This document shows positions 7,495 to 15,872 of a stretch of 46,633 bases of DNA, in pieces (within the stretch, counting starts at the first letter, position 1; every line of letters begins with the position of its first letter). The notes beneath the pieces are model-generated. The model had not been told where the DNA came from. It saw only the letters and a list, made by a program, of their open reading frames with translations, and ran no database searches. Location: contig MEKI01000140.1 of the NCBI GenBank assembly GCA_001766905.1, forward strand, positions 1,295 through 47,927, given 5' to 3'. The position numbers and the translations under genes were made by a program. Source of the stretch: Acidobacteria bacterium RBG_13_68_16 (lineage in GTDB: Bacteria > Acidobacteriota > Thermoanaerobaculia > Thermoanaerobaculales > Thermoanaerobaculaceae).

Positions 7495-7922
7495 CGGCTC
7501 ACCCCGCCGTCGCCCCTGCCGCGCATCGCCAGGAACCCCTCGAGAATGATCCGTGCCGCGAGGCTGTCGACCAGCTCCCGCCAGCGCCGCTGTGGCACAC
7601 CCGCCTCCGCGAGCAACCCCTCGGCGGCCGCCGTGGTACCCGACTCGTCCTCGACCTCGACCGGCACCATGAGGTGCGTCCGCAGCGCCGCGACAACGGA
7701 CCGGACACGTCGCTCGCCAGGCCCCTGGCCGCTCCGGGTGCGCGGAACGCCGACCACGACACCCTCCGCTTCCCACGTGCGTACCAGCGAGGCCACCTCC
7801 TCGGCCACACGCTCCGGTCCCGTGAATGCCAATGCGTCAAGTGCGGTCGCAACCTGCTCCTGTACGTCGCAAACCGCGACTCCTACTCGCCGAGACCCGA
7901 CGTCGAGCGCCAGCCATCGCAT
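7491..7922 (-). CDS. ruvX: Putative pre-16S rRNA nuclease / Holliday junction resolvase RuvX (YqgF)
   Basis: RNase H-fold nuclease of 143 residues, typical for the family. Conserved blocks: ALDVGSRRVGVAVCD at the N-terminus (first catalytic Asp), VVGVPRTRSGQ, VEVEDESGTTAAA (second acidic site) and DSLAARIILEGFL (third acidic site). The family trims the 5' end of 16S rRNA in E. coli; a role in recombination is also proposed. ATG 7922 is chosen over the in-frame TTG 7928. No Shine-Dalgarno is seen, and a TATCCT -10-like hexamer lies 8 nt upstream on the minus strand, so initiation may be nearly leaderless. It is divergent from lptD, with starts about 16 nt apart if GTG 7939 is used there. Confidence 0.85.
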   Translation of the reverse strand: MRWLALDVGSRRVGVAVCDVQEQVATALDALAFTGPERVAEEVASLVRTWEAEGVVVGVPRTRSGQGPGERRVRSVVAALRTHLMVPVEVEDESGTTAAAEGLLAEAGVPQRRWRELVDSLAARIILEGFLAMRGRGDGGVSR

Positions 7923-7938
7923 ACTCAACGAGGATAGC

Positions 7939-10233
7939 GTGGTCCCCGTACAAGGGAACGGTCTAGAATGCCTCGACGGAAAGGGGGACGCCGCGGAACT
8001 TCCTCTCCGGGCTCACAGGTGGTTCTCTCGGGCTTCGCGAACGGCCTGGTGCCGCTCACGCGGCCGTTCGCCCGGCCGGGCATCATCCACCCGACACACG
8101 TGGGCACTTCTCGCTGCGGCACTTGCGTTGGCCCAGACCGTCGCCAGCGGGGTGTGGGCGGCCGACCCGCCCAATGCGGCAGATACGGTCACGCTCAACG
8201 CGGTTTACCAGCAGTGGGTGCAGGACCAACTTTGGTGCGGCCAGGGCGAGGTGCATATCACCTACCAGGATGTCTCGCTGCGCTGCGACGAAATCGAAGT
8301 GGACCTCAAGACCATGCGCCTCCTGGCCCGGGGGAACGTGATCCTCGACCAGGGCCAAACCCGCATGGCGTGTAGCCGCATGGAGTTCGATCTCGAGAAG
8401 AAGGTCGGAACACTCTACGACGTCGAGGCCTTTCTCCCACCGACGTACTACTTCAGGGGGGAGAAGATCGAGAAGCTCGACGAGACCCACTACCGCTTCC
8501 ATCGCGGCCTGTTCACGAGCTGCGAGCTTTCCGACACCAAGTCGCCGCCGTGGAGCATCGAGGTTCACGACGCGCTGGTGGAGGTGGAGGGCTACGGCCA
8601 CTTCCGCAACGCGGCGCTCAAGGTACGCAGGGTGCCGGTCTTCTACACGCCCCGTCTGGTCTGGCCGATAAAGAGGGACCGAGCCGCCGGTCTTCTGGTT
8701 CCGAATGTCGGCTACTCGAGTCAACGCGGTGCCTACCTGGGCAACACCTTCTTCTGGCCGATCTCACGCTCGGTCGACGCGTCCTTCCTCGTCGACGCGT
8801 GGTCCAAAGGCTACTGGGGGCTTGGCTCGGAGGTGCGGTGGGCCCCCGCGCAGAACGCTCTTGGCTGGGTGCTCCCCTACTTCGTGTGGGATCCCGAAGC
8901 GAAGGGCTGGGAGTGGAAGGCAACCGGCAAGCACAACCATCTCTTTCCCGGCGGCTACGTTCTCCACGCCGAGTTGGATGAGGTCTCCGACCTCGATTTC
9001 TTCCAGCGCTTCCAGGGCGTCATCGACCGGAACGCGCTTCGTACTCTGTACTCGTACGCCACCCTGGCTCGTAACTGGGGTCCCCAGACCGTCAACCTCC
9101 GCGCGGACCACCGCCGGACCTTCTTCACCGACTTCGTCGCCGGACGTACCACCGAGGTGACGCTCAACCGTCTCGGAGAGGCCGAGTACCGCCTGCGCTC
9201 CACCCGGATCGGAGACTCGCCGTTCTACGCATCCGGGGTTGCCTCTGCCGACGAATTCTACGTCGACCGCACGTCCACGCTGCGCGGCCGCTATGGCCGT
9301 TTTGACATCAACCCCGGGGTTACCGTGCTGACGCCAGGTTTTCCGTGGCTCAACGTCACGCCGACGGTGGGGTTTCGCGAGACCTACTACACGTCGCAGT
9401 ACTCCGCCGATGGGCGGGAACTCGTCAAGGAGCCGCTCTCCCGGCACTACGGGACGGTGGGGATATCGCTCGTTGGCCCCTCTGCGTCGAGGGTCTGGAC
9501 CGAGACCGGCGGTGACAAGATCAAACACCTGGTGGAGCCGCGCGTGGAGTACAACTACGTGTCAAACCCGGGCGACTTCTCCAGGATCCCGGTCTTCGAC
9601 GAGAAGGACTCTGCGCTGGTGACCCTCAACCGGCTCCGGTGGACGCTCGCCAACCGACTCTTCCTGAAGACGGCGACGGGGAGTCGGGAGGTGGCGAGCC
9701 TCGAGATTGGCCAGGAGTACTCGTTTTCCGACCCCCTGACCATGCCGCGGCAGGGCCTCCCGGCCAGCCAGAGGGGAGTCTTTTCCGCCTGGCTCCGCAC
9801 CGCACCGGTTCCCACCGCCAGCCTCGACGCGCGCGCGGACTTCGACGCCGTCACGAACAAGCTCATCACCACTTCGCTCACCGGCGGAATCGTCAGCGGC
9901 GGCACCGGCCTCAACCTTACCTGGTACAGCGGGTACAACCCGATCACGGGGGCAGCGAGCTCCTCGCAGACCCGCGTCTTTCTGGGCCTGGGACCCGCCG
10001 CCGCGCATTGGCGGTTCGAGAGCCAGACCGCCTACGATATTCACAACACGAAGCTCCTCGAGCAGAGGCTCGCCTTTCGCTGGCGAGGCAGTTGCTGGAG
10101 CACCTTCATCGAGCTGCGTGACTACCGCATCGAACCGTACAAGAACCGCAGCTACCGGGTCGCGATCGACCTCACCGGTCTCGGCACCTTCCTCGATGTT
10201 CACGGAGGTCTCGACTCCATGTCGCCAAGGTAG
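7939..10233 (+). CDS. lptD: LPS-assembly outer-membrane protein LptD (start uncertain)
   Basis: Inserts lipopolysaccharide into the outer leaflet of the outer membrane with LptE. After a hydrophobic signal core (ALLAAALALAQTVASGVWA, cleavage near residue 74/75) comes an OstA/LptA-like domain (GQGEVHITYQDVSLRCDEIEVD, RLLARGNVILDQG). The LptD barrel begins with VPVFYTPRLVWPIKRDRAAG and LVPNVGYSSQRGAYLGNTFFW and runs to a C-terminal strand region. Cysteines occur at CGQG, RCDE, ACSR and TSCE, so disulfides are possible. The only start codon in frame upstream of the signal core is GTG 7939 (764 residues), which would leave an odd n-region of about 50 residues. In-frame TTG 8128 and GTG 8152 lie inside the core. 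A frameshift, rare start or sequencing error near 7970-8100 is possible. Family assignment is firm; the N-terminus is not. Confidence 0.85.
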   Translation: MVPVQGNGLECLDGKGDAAELPLRAHRWFSRASRTAWCRSRGRSPGRASSTRHTWALLAAALALAQTVASGVWAADPPNAADTVTLNAVYQQWVQDQLWCGQGEVHITYQDVSLRCDEIEVDLKTMRLLARGNVILDQGQTRMACSRMEFDLEKKVGTLYDVEAFLPPTYYFRGEKIEKLDETHYRFHRGLFTSCELSDTKSPPWSIEVHDALVEVEGYGHFRNAALKVRRVPVFYTPRLVWPIKRDRAAGLLVPNVGYSSQRGAYLGNTFFWPISRSVDASFLVDAWSKGYWGLGSEVRWAPAQNALGWVLPYFVWDPEAKGWEWKATGKHNHLFPGGYVLHAELDEVSDLDFFQRFQGVIDRNALRTLYSYATLARNWGPQTVNLRADHRRTFFTDFVAGRTTEVTLNRLGEAEYRLRSTRIGDSPFYASGVASADEFYVDRTSTLRGRYGRFDINPGVTVLTPGFPWLNVTPTVGFRETYYTSQYSADGRELVKEPLSRHYGTVGISLVGPSASRVWTETGGDKIKHLVEPRVEYNYVSNPGDFSRIPVFDEKDSALVTLNRLRWTLANRLFLKTATGSREVASLEIGQEYSFSDPLTMPRQGLPASQRGVFSAWLRTAPVPTASLDARADFDAVTNKLITTSLTGGIVSGGTGLNLTWYSGYNPITGAASSSQTRVFLGLGPAAAHWRFESQTAYDIHNTKLLEQRLAFRWRGSCWSTFIELRDYRIEPYKNRSYRVAIDLTGLGTFLDVHGGLDSMSPR

Positions 10234-10252
10234 ATCCGCTCGCTCCGCCTGA

Positions 10253-11182
10253 TCAGCTGTCCCAGAACGGGTCGTGCGCAGTCCCGGTGAAAAGCCAGTC
10301 CTCGAAGGTAACAGGCTGGTAGCCGAGTTCCCGGCGCGCCGGCTCGATGTCAACGTCGGCGTCCATAGTCACTCCGACGATTGTGTCGCGCTTGAGGAGC
10401 GGGCTCCTCCGCACGACTCGAAGCAGCCACGCCACGACATAGCAGATCCATACCGGGACCGGAACGATGGGCTTGGAGATGTTAAGTCGCCTGCACAGCA
10501 TCCGAGTGTATTCCCGCATAGTGTGTACGTCGGCGCCGCCGAAGTTGTAGACCTTTCCAAAAGACACAGTCCTGCCGACCACCAACGCCAAACCGGCGAT
10601 GAGGTCGTCGACGAAGACCCACCGCTTCTTCGCCTTTCCACTTCCGACGAGCGGGATGAACCACCTGAACTCCCGCAGCCGCTCCACGTACATCACGAGC
10701 TCCTGGCCGCCGCCCGACGGCCCAAAGACCAGGGTCGGGCGCACGATCGTGAAGCTCGTTCTCTCCCGGGGGACACGCATTAGCTCCTCGGCGAGGTGTT
10801 TGGTCTCCCCGTAGCTTGTCCGAACGCGGTACCCGGCCGCAGCCGCCGAGACGTAGACGAAGTGCTCGACGCCGGCCCGGACGGAGGCTTCCAGCAGGTT
10901 CTTCGTCCCTTCCAGGTTGATCTTCCTGAAGAGGCCGGCGTCGTGAGAGTAGAGCACCGCGGCAAGGTGGAAGACCGTGCGTACGCCGCTCAACGTACAT
11001 TCCAGGCTTTTCGGTCGAGTGATATCGCCCGTCACGACCTCACACGCGACCCCGGCCAGGCTCGAGACGAGCGGGTCGTTCTCAACCACCATGACGCGAA
11101 CACGGTGCCCGTGCGCAGCCAGGTACTTGACGAGCCGGCTTCCGATGAACCCCGTTCCCCCGGTGATCAGGATCGTGCTCAA
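10253..11182 (-). CDS. NAD(P)-dependent epimerase/dehydratase (extended SDR)
   Basis: Rossmann-fold enzyme of 309 residues, like nucleotide-sugar epimerases, reductases and dehydratases. The N-terminal TGGTGFIGS is the dinucleotide-binding glycine motif. The catalytic YxxxK is in SYGETKHLAEELM, with an upstream VYVSAAAAG segment at the Ser/Thr position, followed by IVRPTLVFGP. The start is TTG 11182, overlapping the TGA of the upstream gene (TTGA, 11182-11179), so translation is coupled. It is the last gene of a three-gene minus-strand operon with two polytopic membrane proteins. That suggests a sugar or lipid-linked intermediate for surface glycan. Substrate cannot be read from the sequence; a sterol/flavonol-reductase-type SDR is an alternative. 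Confidence 0.8.
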   Translation of the reverse strand: MSTILITGGTGFIGSRLVKYLAAHGHRVRVMVVENDPLVSSLAGVACEVVTGDITRPKSLECTLSGVRTVFHLAAVLYSHDAGLFRKINLEGTKNLLEASVRAGVEHFVYVSAAAAGYRVRTSYGETKHLAEELMRVPRERTSFTIVRPTLVFGPSGGGQELVMYVERLREFRWFIPLVGSGKAKKRWVFVDDLIAGLALVVGRTVSFGKVYNFGGADVHTMREYTRMLCRRLNISKPIVPVPVWICYVVAWLLRVVRRSPLLKRDTIVGVTMDADVDIEPARRELGYQPVTFEDWLFTGTAHDPFWDS

Positions 11183-12708
11183 CGGGTCTCCGACGGCCCA
11201 TGTGGCGACTTCATGAGGTACCTCCCGAAGAACCCGTCCGGGTTGCCCAGGTACTGGCTTGCGACGTTGAACTCCGGCGTCCCGGGCAGCTTTGCGAGAT
11301 CATCCGCGTACCGCCGCGCGGTGACGATGGTCGTGCCGATGCCCTGCCCCTCGAGCTTCCCAATCGGCGCCAGGGCGTAGACCTTCAAGCTGCGCTCGGC
11401 GCTCGCAACGAGGAGGACCGCGAATGCCACCCGGTACGCAGGGCGTGCGCCGCGGCTCCACAGCTCGACCGCGGTCACAGAGAGCACCAGGGCGAAGACG
11501 AAGAGAGCGGGAAGGCTGACGCGCGTGACCCAGTCGTTGTACTTTCCCAGGTACACGAACGTCGTGGCGGTCAAGGTGAGACCTGCCAGACAGAGCAGAC
11601 GCCACAGCGCCATCGAGGGAACGCCGAGCCTGCGCCGGAGGCTCCACACCGAAGCCCAGAGAACACCGATGGCAAGAATCAGGAAAAGCACGTACCTCGA
11701 CCAGTCCAGCCCACCCGAGAACGTGGCGATGAGCACGCCGGAGAACTGCTGCGGATCGTGCCCCAGGAAGTACACGCACGCGGGGAATGCGAGCGCTGCG
11801 CTGCCCACAACGTTCGACCACGACGCGCTCCCCCGCCCATCCCGAACGCACGCCCACGCGGTGAACGGCACAAGGCCGACGCCAACAAAGGGCGACCAGA
11901 GCACCACTGCCGCGTTGGCCAGAACGACGTGGCGCGCCGGGCTCGCTTCGAGCAGACTCCTTAGAACACATGCCGTTGCTAGCCAGGCGCCAATCGCGTG
12001 CTGGGGGCTCCACACCAGCACTGCGGGCGCGGACTGGAAGAGCAGCCTCGTTTGCGTTCCGGCAAAGCTCCAAAAGTGCTCGACGAAACTGTTCGTGTGC
12101 CACCACTCGCCGTTGGCCGCCCCGGCCAGCACACCCAGCTTCTGGGCCAGGGGGTAAAGGCCCGGCAGCCAGCAGAAGCTGTCGACGAGCGTGAATACTC
12201 CGAGAACGACGAGCCCGTGTCCCCGCCCGAAGCGACTGACCCAGGCGAACGCGAGCGCGATGCCCAGCAGCCCCCACGCGAACGAGAACGCCGCCACGTG
12301 CTCCAGCCCCGCAAGCTTTCCGAGGAGGCAAGAAGGCAGGTAGTACGCGATGTAGTAGCAGAGCATGCGCGCATCGGGCCCCAGTTCGCCGTACACGACG
12401 GGCCATCTTTCCACGGTGATGTCGTGGAATATCAGGTTGTGCTTCAAATAGTCCTGTGACTGGGCGTTCAGCCCGCCTAGTCCGAAGGCGACCGCCCAGA
12501 ATCCAGCAAGTGTCAGCAGCACGGCCCACTTGCCCGCAGACAACGCCGGCGTGCTGGTGAGTGATCGCTTCCCGACGTCGGCCACGCAGGCCACGATTAC
12601 CGCGGCAAACGGGAGTGCCCACACGGCCTTGAGCCAGCCCAGAGCAAAGATGAGGTTGGGCAGCAGGAGGTAGCCCATCGTTGCGACGAAGAGGGTGTCC
12701 TTTCGCAC
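11179..12708 (-). CDS. Polytopic membrane protein, possible GT-C glycosyltransferase
   Basis: 509 residues with about ten or more hydrophobic helices (for example YLLLPNLIFALGWL, WAVLLTLAGFWAVAFGLG, RYVLFLILAIGVLWASVW) and loops rich in Trp, Tyr and His. The region after helix 2 (DYLKHNLIFHDITVERWPVV) looks like a large first periplasmic loop as in GT-C transferases, but no defining DD or DE motif is obvious. Start GTG 12708 is preceded by AGGCGG about 3 nt away on the minus strand; ATG ten codons downstream is an alternative. It lies 21 nt after the upstream membrane protein and overlaps the downstream epimerase by 4 nt. The role is inferred only from this operon: transfer of a lipid-linked sugar, or export. 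Not recognised as a named family. Confidence 0.65.
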   Translation of the reverse strand: MRKDTLFVATMGYLLLPNLIFALGWLKAVWALPFAAVIVACVADVGKRSLTSTPALSAGKWAVLLTLAGFWAVAFGLGGLNAQSQDYLKHNLIFHDITVERWPVVYGELGPDARMLCYYIAYYLPSCLLGKLAGLEHVAAFSFAWGLLGIALAFAWVSRFGRGHGLVVLGVFTLVDSFCWLPGLYPLAQKLGVLAGAANGEWWHTNSFVEHFWSFAGTQTRLLFQSAPAVLVWSPQHAIGAWLATACVLRSLLEASPARHVVLANAAVVLWSPFVGVGLVPFTAWACVRDGRGSASWSNVVGSAALAFPACVYFLGHDPQQFSGVLIATFSGGLDWSRYVLFLILAIGVLWASVWSLRRRLGVPSMALWRLLCLAGLTLTATTFVYLGKYNDWVTRVSLPALFVFALVLSVTAVELWSRGARPAYRVAFAVLLVASAERSLKVYALAPIGKLEGQGIGTTIVTARRYADDLAKLPGTPEFNVASQYLGNPDGFFGRYLMKSPHGPSETR

Positions 12709-12729
12709 GACCCGCCTAAGGTTCCCCCG

Positions 12730-14316
12730 TTACTTCTTGGAAAAGACGGTCGCTCCCGGGCCGTCGTAGAGGACGACGAGCTTCGGGTCGCCCGCGAGCC
12801 CGCCGCTCTGACGCTCCCCGATCGTGGCTGGTCCCCGGGGCTTGGAGACATAGAAATGGGAGACCGTCTCGCCGAACCGCGCAGACCACGCCGCAAGACA
12901 CCTCTCGTCCAATCTGCCACACCCTCGGAGAGCGTTGTACTCCTCCAGGCGGCGGTCAAACTCGCGGTGCGGCAGCCACTCCGCCCCGTTCGGTGTCGCA
13001 ACGCTCCTCCGAGAGGTCAGTGCCGGGAACCACGCGTCGACCGGGTCGATCCACCATGACCCGGAAGTCGTGGCGACGAGAAACGTGCTGCCCGGCGCAG
13101 TGTTCGCCTCGACCCAAGCCATCGCCTGCCTCTCATCAGCAGAAAGGGACCGTAACGAGGCCCAAGGCTCGCTCGTGCGGCGGAGGTTTGAGAAATAGAG
13201 CGAATAACCGAGGACCGCCACAACGACCCCGATCCGCGCCGCCCGCCTCCACCCGGCGGCTGCCGCAAACTTCGCCGCAATCGCTGAACGTCGCCGCGGT
13301 ACGACCGGCGCTCCGGGAGCCGCATCCGCCCCTACCACCGGGAGCACGACCTCCGTCAGGGCAAGTGTTGCCAGCATCGCCAACGGGATCGTGGCGGGAG
13401 TAGGTGCGCTCCGGGGCACCACAACGAACGCTGCAACCAGCCACAGGGGCAGCACCAACGACGCCTGTGCAACCAAGAGGAGGAACCCCAGCAGCGCGAG
13501 CGCCGCGAGAAGCGTCAGGCCGCTCTCGCCCGTGGCTTCTCGCGAAAGAAGGGCGGCCACGGATTTCCACCGCCAGAATGAGGTGCCCGTCGCGCTGGCA
13601 AACGGCGTCAAACCGTGACGGAGTACGACGGTGACCCACCACGGAGCCGCCACCAGGGCTCCACCGGCAAGAATCTCCAAGCCCCGTACCACCTTCCATC
13701 TGTCGAGGCCGGTGCCGAGACCGAGGAGTCCGAGGCTCACGGCCGCGAACAGACCCATCTCGGGATGAGACATGACCGCAAACCCCAGACAGATCGCGGT
13801 CGGTATGACGGCCGGACGCTGTCGCTCGATGAAGACTCTGTGGCCGGCCACCAGACACAGGGAAACGAATAGAAATCCGAACGACCGCGTCAACCCGCCA
13901 CCCATGATCAGAAACTCGTAGCTCCGTGGCAGCACGACGAAGATCAGCGCGGCGACCCCGGCGCGGGTCTGTGAACCGAGGATGCGGAGGCCCAGGAAGA
14001 AGATGACGACGACCGTAGCTAGGTTCGCGATGAGCGGAAGGATCCGTAGCAGAGTCAGCACGGGCCAGCCCGTAACCATGTGGGTCACCGCCGCGGTGTA
14101 CAAAGCGAAGGGTGGGTAAACGAACGGAATGTGCCCGCCGTTGTAGGTCGTGAACCTGGGGAGCGACAGACCAGCGTTCGCCAACTCGGTGGTCATCACG
14201 TAGAAGAAGCCCCCGTCGTTGATTGGGAAGTCGGCCGCAGCGACGTGGGGCAGGCGCACGAGGAGCGCAAGGGCCAACACCGCAGTCAACCACGCCGCCG
14301 CAGTTTTCTTGTCCAT
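12730..14316 (-). CDS. Polytopic membrane glycosyltransferase-like protein (GT39/ArnT type)
   Basis: 528 residues from ATG 14316, which has GGGAGG 9 nt upstream; a longer frame from 14367 lacks a ribosome site. It has an N-terminal helix (AWLTAVLALALLVRL) followed by a loop with PINDGGFFYVMTTEL and then FTTYNGGHIPFVYPP. Acidic residues after helix 1 and a Tyr/Pro-rich motif are typical of dolichyl-phosphate-mannose-type GT-C enzymes. About ten further helices follow, with a soluble C-terminal region of about 170 residues (ERQAMAWVEANTAPGS, STFLVATTSGSWWIDP). It probably transfers a sugar from a polyprenyl-phosphate donor on the periplasmic side. It is first in an operon with a second membrane protein and an SDR epimerase. 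Acceptor and sugar are unknown. Confidence 0.7.
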   Translation of the reverse strand: MDKKTAAAWLTAVLALALLVRLPHVAAADFPINDGGFFYVMTTELANAGLSLPRFTTYNGGHIPFVYPPFALYTAAVTHMVTGWPVLTLLRILPLIANLATVVVIFFLGLRILGSQTRAGVAALIFVVLPRSYEFLIMGGGLTRSFGFLFVSLCLVAGHRVFIERQRPAVIPTAICLGFAVMSHPEMGLFAAVSLGLLGLGTGLDRWKVVRGLEILAGGALVAAPWWVTVVLRHGLTPFASATGTSFWRWKSVAALLSREATGESGLTLLAALALLGFLLLVAQASLVLPLWLVAAFVVVPRSAPTPATIPLAMLATLALTEVVLPVVGADAAPGAPVVPRRRSAIAAKFAAAAGWRRAARIGVVVAVLGYSLYFSNLRRTSEPWASLRSLSADERQAMAWVEANTAPGSTFLVATTSGSWWIDPVDAWFPALTSRRSVATPNGAEWLPHREFDRRLEEYNALRGCGRLDERCLAAWSARFGETVSHFYVSKPRGPATIGERQSGGLAGDPKLVVLYDGPGATVFSKK

Positions 14317-14353
14317 AACCACGGACCTCCCGGTCGGCCATGCGCCGCGGTTG

Positions 14354-14378
14354 GCCCTTCTTTTCATAGCCGAAGGGC
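14354..14378. repeat. Inverted repeat upstream of the membrane-protein operon
   Basis: GCCCTTC (14354-14360) and GAAGGGC (14372-14378) form a perfect 7-bp stem with an 11-nt loop. It lies 38 nt upstream of the minus-strand start at 14316, in its likely leader. It has no T-run, so it is more a leader hairpin than a terminator. No clear promoter was found for the operon. Confidence 0.3.
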
Positions 14379-14462
14379 GAGGCCGCCCGTCGTGAAGCGC
14401 CCCTTCTCGCGCCTCTTACGGCTGCCCCCCGCGTTCAAGCCACGTTGCAGGGGCACGATACC

Positions 14463-14483
14463 AGAGTGGTCGCTCTCCACTCT
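14463..14483. repeat. Inverted repeat upstream of tRNA-Pro
   Basis: AGAGTGG and CCACTCT are perfectly complementary 7-nt arms around TCGCTCT. The rest of 14317-14527 shows no gene. Function is unknown. Confidence 0.25.
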
Positions 14484-14527
14484 GCGCCGGCGCAGGTCGC
14501 CGCTACCGCGTGCAACGCGACTCGGTG

Positions 14528-14556
14528 TTGCCGCAAACCGAGCGGTGGTGTAAGCT
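14528..14556 (+). promoter_or_regulatory. Promoter of tRNA-Pro
   Basis: TTGCCG (14528-14533), 17-nt spacer, TAAGCT (14551-14556). Predicted start is near 14563, about 9 nt before the mature tRNA 5' end. Confidence 0.55.
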
Positions 14557-14571
14557 TCACGCTCACCGGGT

Positions 14572-14648
<77 letters not shown>

Positions 14649-14691
14649 TGTTCGCCCAGCCCACGAAGACATCAGGCAGGTGGTGGTTCTG

Positions 14692-14721
14692 TTGGCACGG
14701 TTTTCGCTTGTCGGGTAGACT
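14692..14721 (+). promoter_or_regulatory. Promoter downstream of tRNA-Pro
   Basis: TTGGCA (14692-14697), 18-nt spacer, TAGACT (14716-14721), the same hexamers as at rho. The stretch 14693-14708 also reads TGGCACG-GTTT-TCGCT, one base off the sigma-54 consensus with correct GG-to-GC spacing. The two overlapping readings cannot be separated by eye. It would drive the secreted-protein / hydrolase pair downstream. Confidence 0.5.
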
Positions 14722-14913
14722 GCCGCGTCGCTGGCCTGCGCACCGGAACGCCGAAAGCTGGAAGCGAAGCGCTGGGAAGACAAACTCGCCCAGGCCGGCG
14801 ATGTGGCGTGGGACAGGGGTGCCGTCTTGGCAGAGCAGGGCGGCAATATGGCCCACCTGCCCCCGGGAATCGGGACGCGCCGCGGGCAGCACAATAGGCC
14901 GGAGAGGCACTGA
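14719..14913 (+). other. Open frame with lipobox, start missing (possible broken small lipoprotein gene)
   Basis: 64 codons run from just after an in-frame TAG (14716-14718) to TGA 14911-14913, with about 79% G or C at third positions. The peptide begins TAASLAC-APERRKLEAK and is rich in charged residues. SLAC looks like a lipobox with Cys as lipid site. In the same frame before the TAG, GTG 14680 would give MVVLLARFSLVG, a credible signal peptide start. Without the stop this would be a lipoprotein of about 77 residues. No ATG, GTG or TTG lies between the TAG and the lipobox. A pseudogene, a sequence error, or chance inside a structured leader are all possible. Confidence 0.3.
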
Positions 14914-14926
14914 TTGGAGACGAGCG

Positions 14927-15802
14927 ATGGATGAGAGACTTCGACCGTTCCTCGCCCTTGCGGCGAGCCTTTTGGCTGCGACGCCGCTCCTGGCGCAGGA
15001 GTCACCTGCTGCCCCGGCACCGTCGGAACTCGTCAGGCGAGCCTGCGATGCGGCCGGCGGGATGGCGGCCTTCAACGCCCTGGGGCTCGTGGAGGTGAAG
15101 ATCAAGCGCGAGGAGGTGACCCAGGACGGCCAGACGGCCGCCCAGTCAAAGGGGTTCATCTTTCTCGCCCCGGGCCCGACGCCGGGCCGCACGGAGGATC
15201 CCCAAAAGAAAGTGATTGCCGGCGACGACGGGACCGGGGGGTGGGCGGTAGTCGGTGGTCACCCCGACGCCCGCCCCTCCACGCTCTACATGGTCAAGCG
15301 TCTCATCACGGCGGAACTCTTCCCCTTGCTGCTGCCGTTCTCGTTGACCTGGGAGGGCGCAACGGTCACAGACGTCCTTCCGGCGGAGGTCGGCGGTCAG
15401 CCGGTGTGGCGCATGACGGTGGTACTCACACGCACGTTTTTCTTCACTCCCCAGATCTCGACCTCCTGGACCGTGGACGTCGACCGCCGCACCTTTGCGC
15501 TTGTCCGGGCGGAGAGCCCCGCGACCGATCTCGGGAAGGGGGTCACAGCCGACGGGATGCGGTTCCTGTGGTCCGAGCCGGTGAGGGTCGGAAACATCAC
15601 GCTGCCCGGCGTTCAGCGGCTCATCGGCCTCGACGAGGTCGGTCGCGAGAAGTCCCACTCACGCATCGACCACCTCACGTACAGGTTGCTCGCCGGCGAA
15701 TCGGTGCAGAAGCTTTTTTCCAACCCCGTTCCACCGGAGCAGAGGCCGAAGCTCCCCGTCATGCAGCCGCCCGTGCGGCCGGATGCCAAGCCCGGCGCCT
15801 GA
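14927..15802 (+). CDS. Secreted protein of unknown function
   Basis: 291 residues from ATG 14927, with GGAGA (14916-14920) 6 nt upstream; a longer frame back to 14615 runs through the tRNA end and is not credible. A Sec signal peptide (RPFLALAASLLAATPLLAQE) predicts a periplasmic location. The mature part starts with a short helix (LVRRACDAAGGMAAFNALG), then beta-strand-like repeats (VEVKIKREEVTQDGQ, VWRMTVVLTRTFFF, TSWTVDVDRRTFALVR, DGMRFLWSEPVRVGNITLP). The pattern recalls LolA/LolB-like or DUF-type outer-membrane lipoprotein-sorting folds, but no signature is decisive. The next gene, 70 nt downstream, is a secreted hydrolase. Not recognised; the fold suggestion is weak. Confidence 0.7.
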   Translation: MDERLRPFLALAASLLAATPLLAQESPAAPAPSELVRRACDAAGGMAAFNALGLVEVKIKREEVTQDGQTAAQSKGFIFLAPGPTPGRTEDPQKKVIAGDDGTGGWAVVGGHPDARPSTLYMVKRLITAELFPLLLPFSLTWEGATVTDVLPAEVGGQPVWRMTVVLTRTFFFTPQISTSWTVDVDRRTFALVRAESPATDLGKGVTADGMRFLWSEPVRVGNITLPGVQRLIGLDEVGREKSHSRIDHLTYRLLAGESVQKLFSNPVPPEQRPKLPVMQPPVRPDAKPGA

Positions 15803-15872
15803 GGGAAGACCGGCTGGGCACAGGGACGTATCATGCCGAGGTCGGGCCCGGAAGGGCTCGCGGGAGGGAAAC

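Noticed and set aside
7546-7938. lptD extended upstream to 7546
   Set aside because: It would be antisense to ruvX and has no LptD-like content.
7968-8375. Separate 135-codon gene at the lptD 5' end
   Set aside because: Begins at an ATG inside a -10-like element and overlaps lptD; composition is shadow-like. It is retained only as a hint of a possible frameshift.
11300-12622. Long minus-strand frame of 440 codons overlapping the membrane protein gene
   Set aside because: Very Arg/Gly/Ala-rich composition typical of an out-of-frame reading of GC-rich DNA; the alternative frame gives coherent membrane helices.
14722-14915. Structured RNA of about 190 nt (6S RNA or a cobalamin, TPP or SAM riboswitch)
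   Set aside because: Several hairpins can be drawn, but none of the conserved blocks of these RNAs is present, and GC-rich DNA folds readily.
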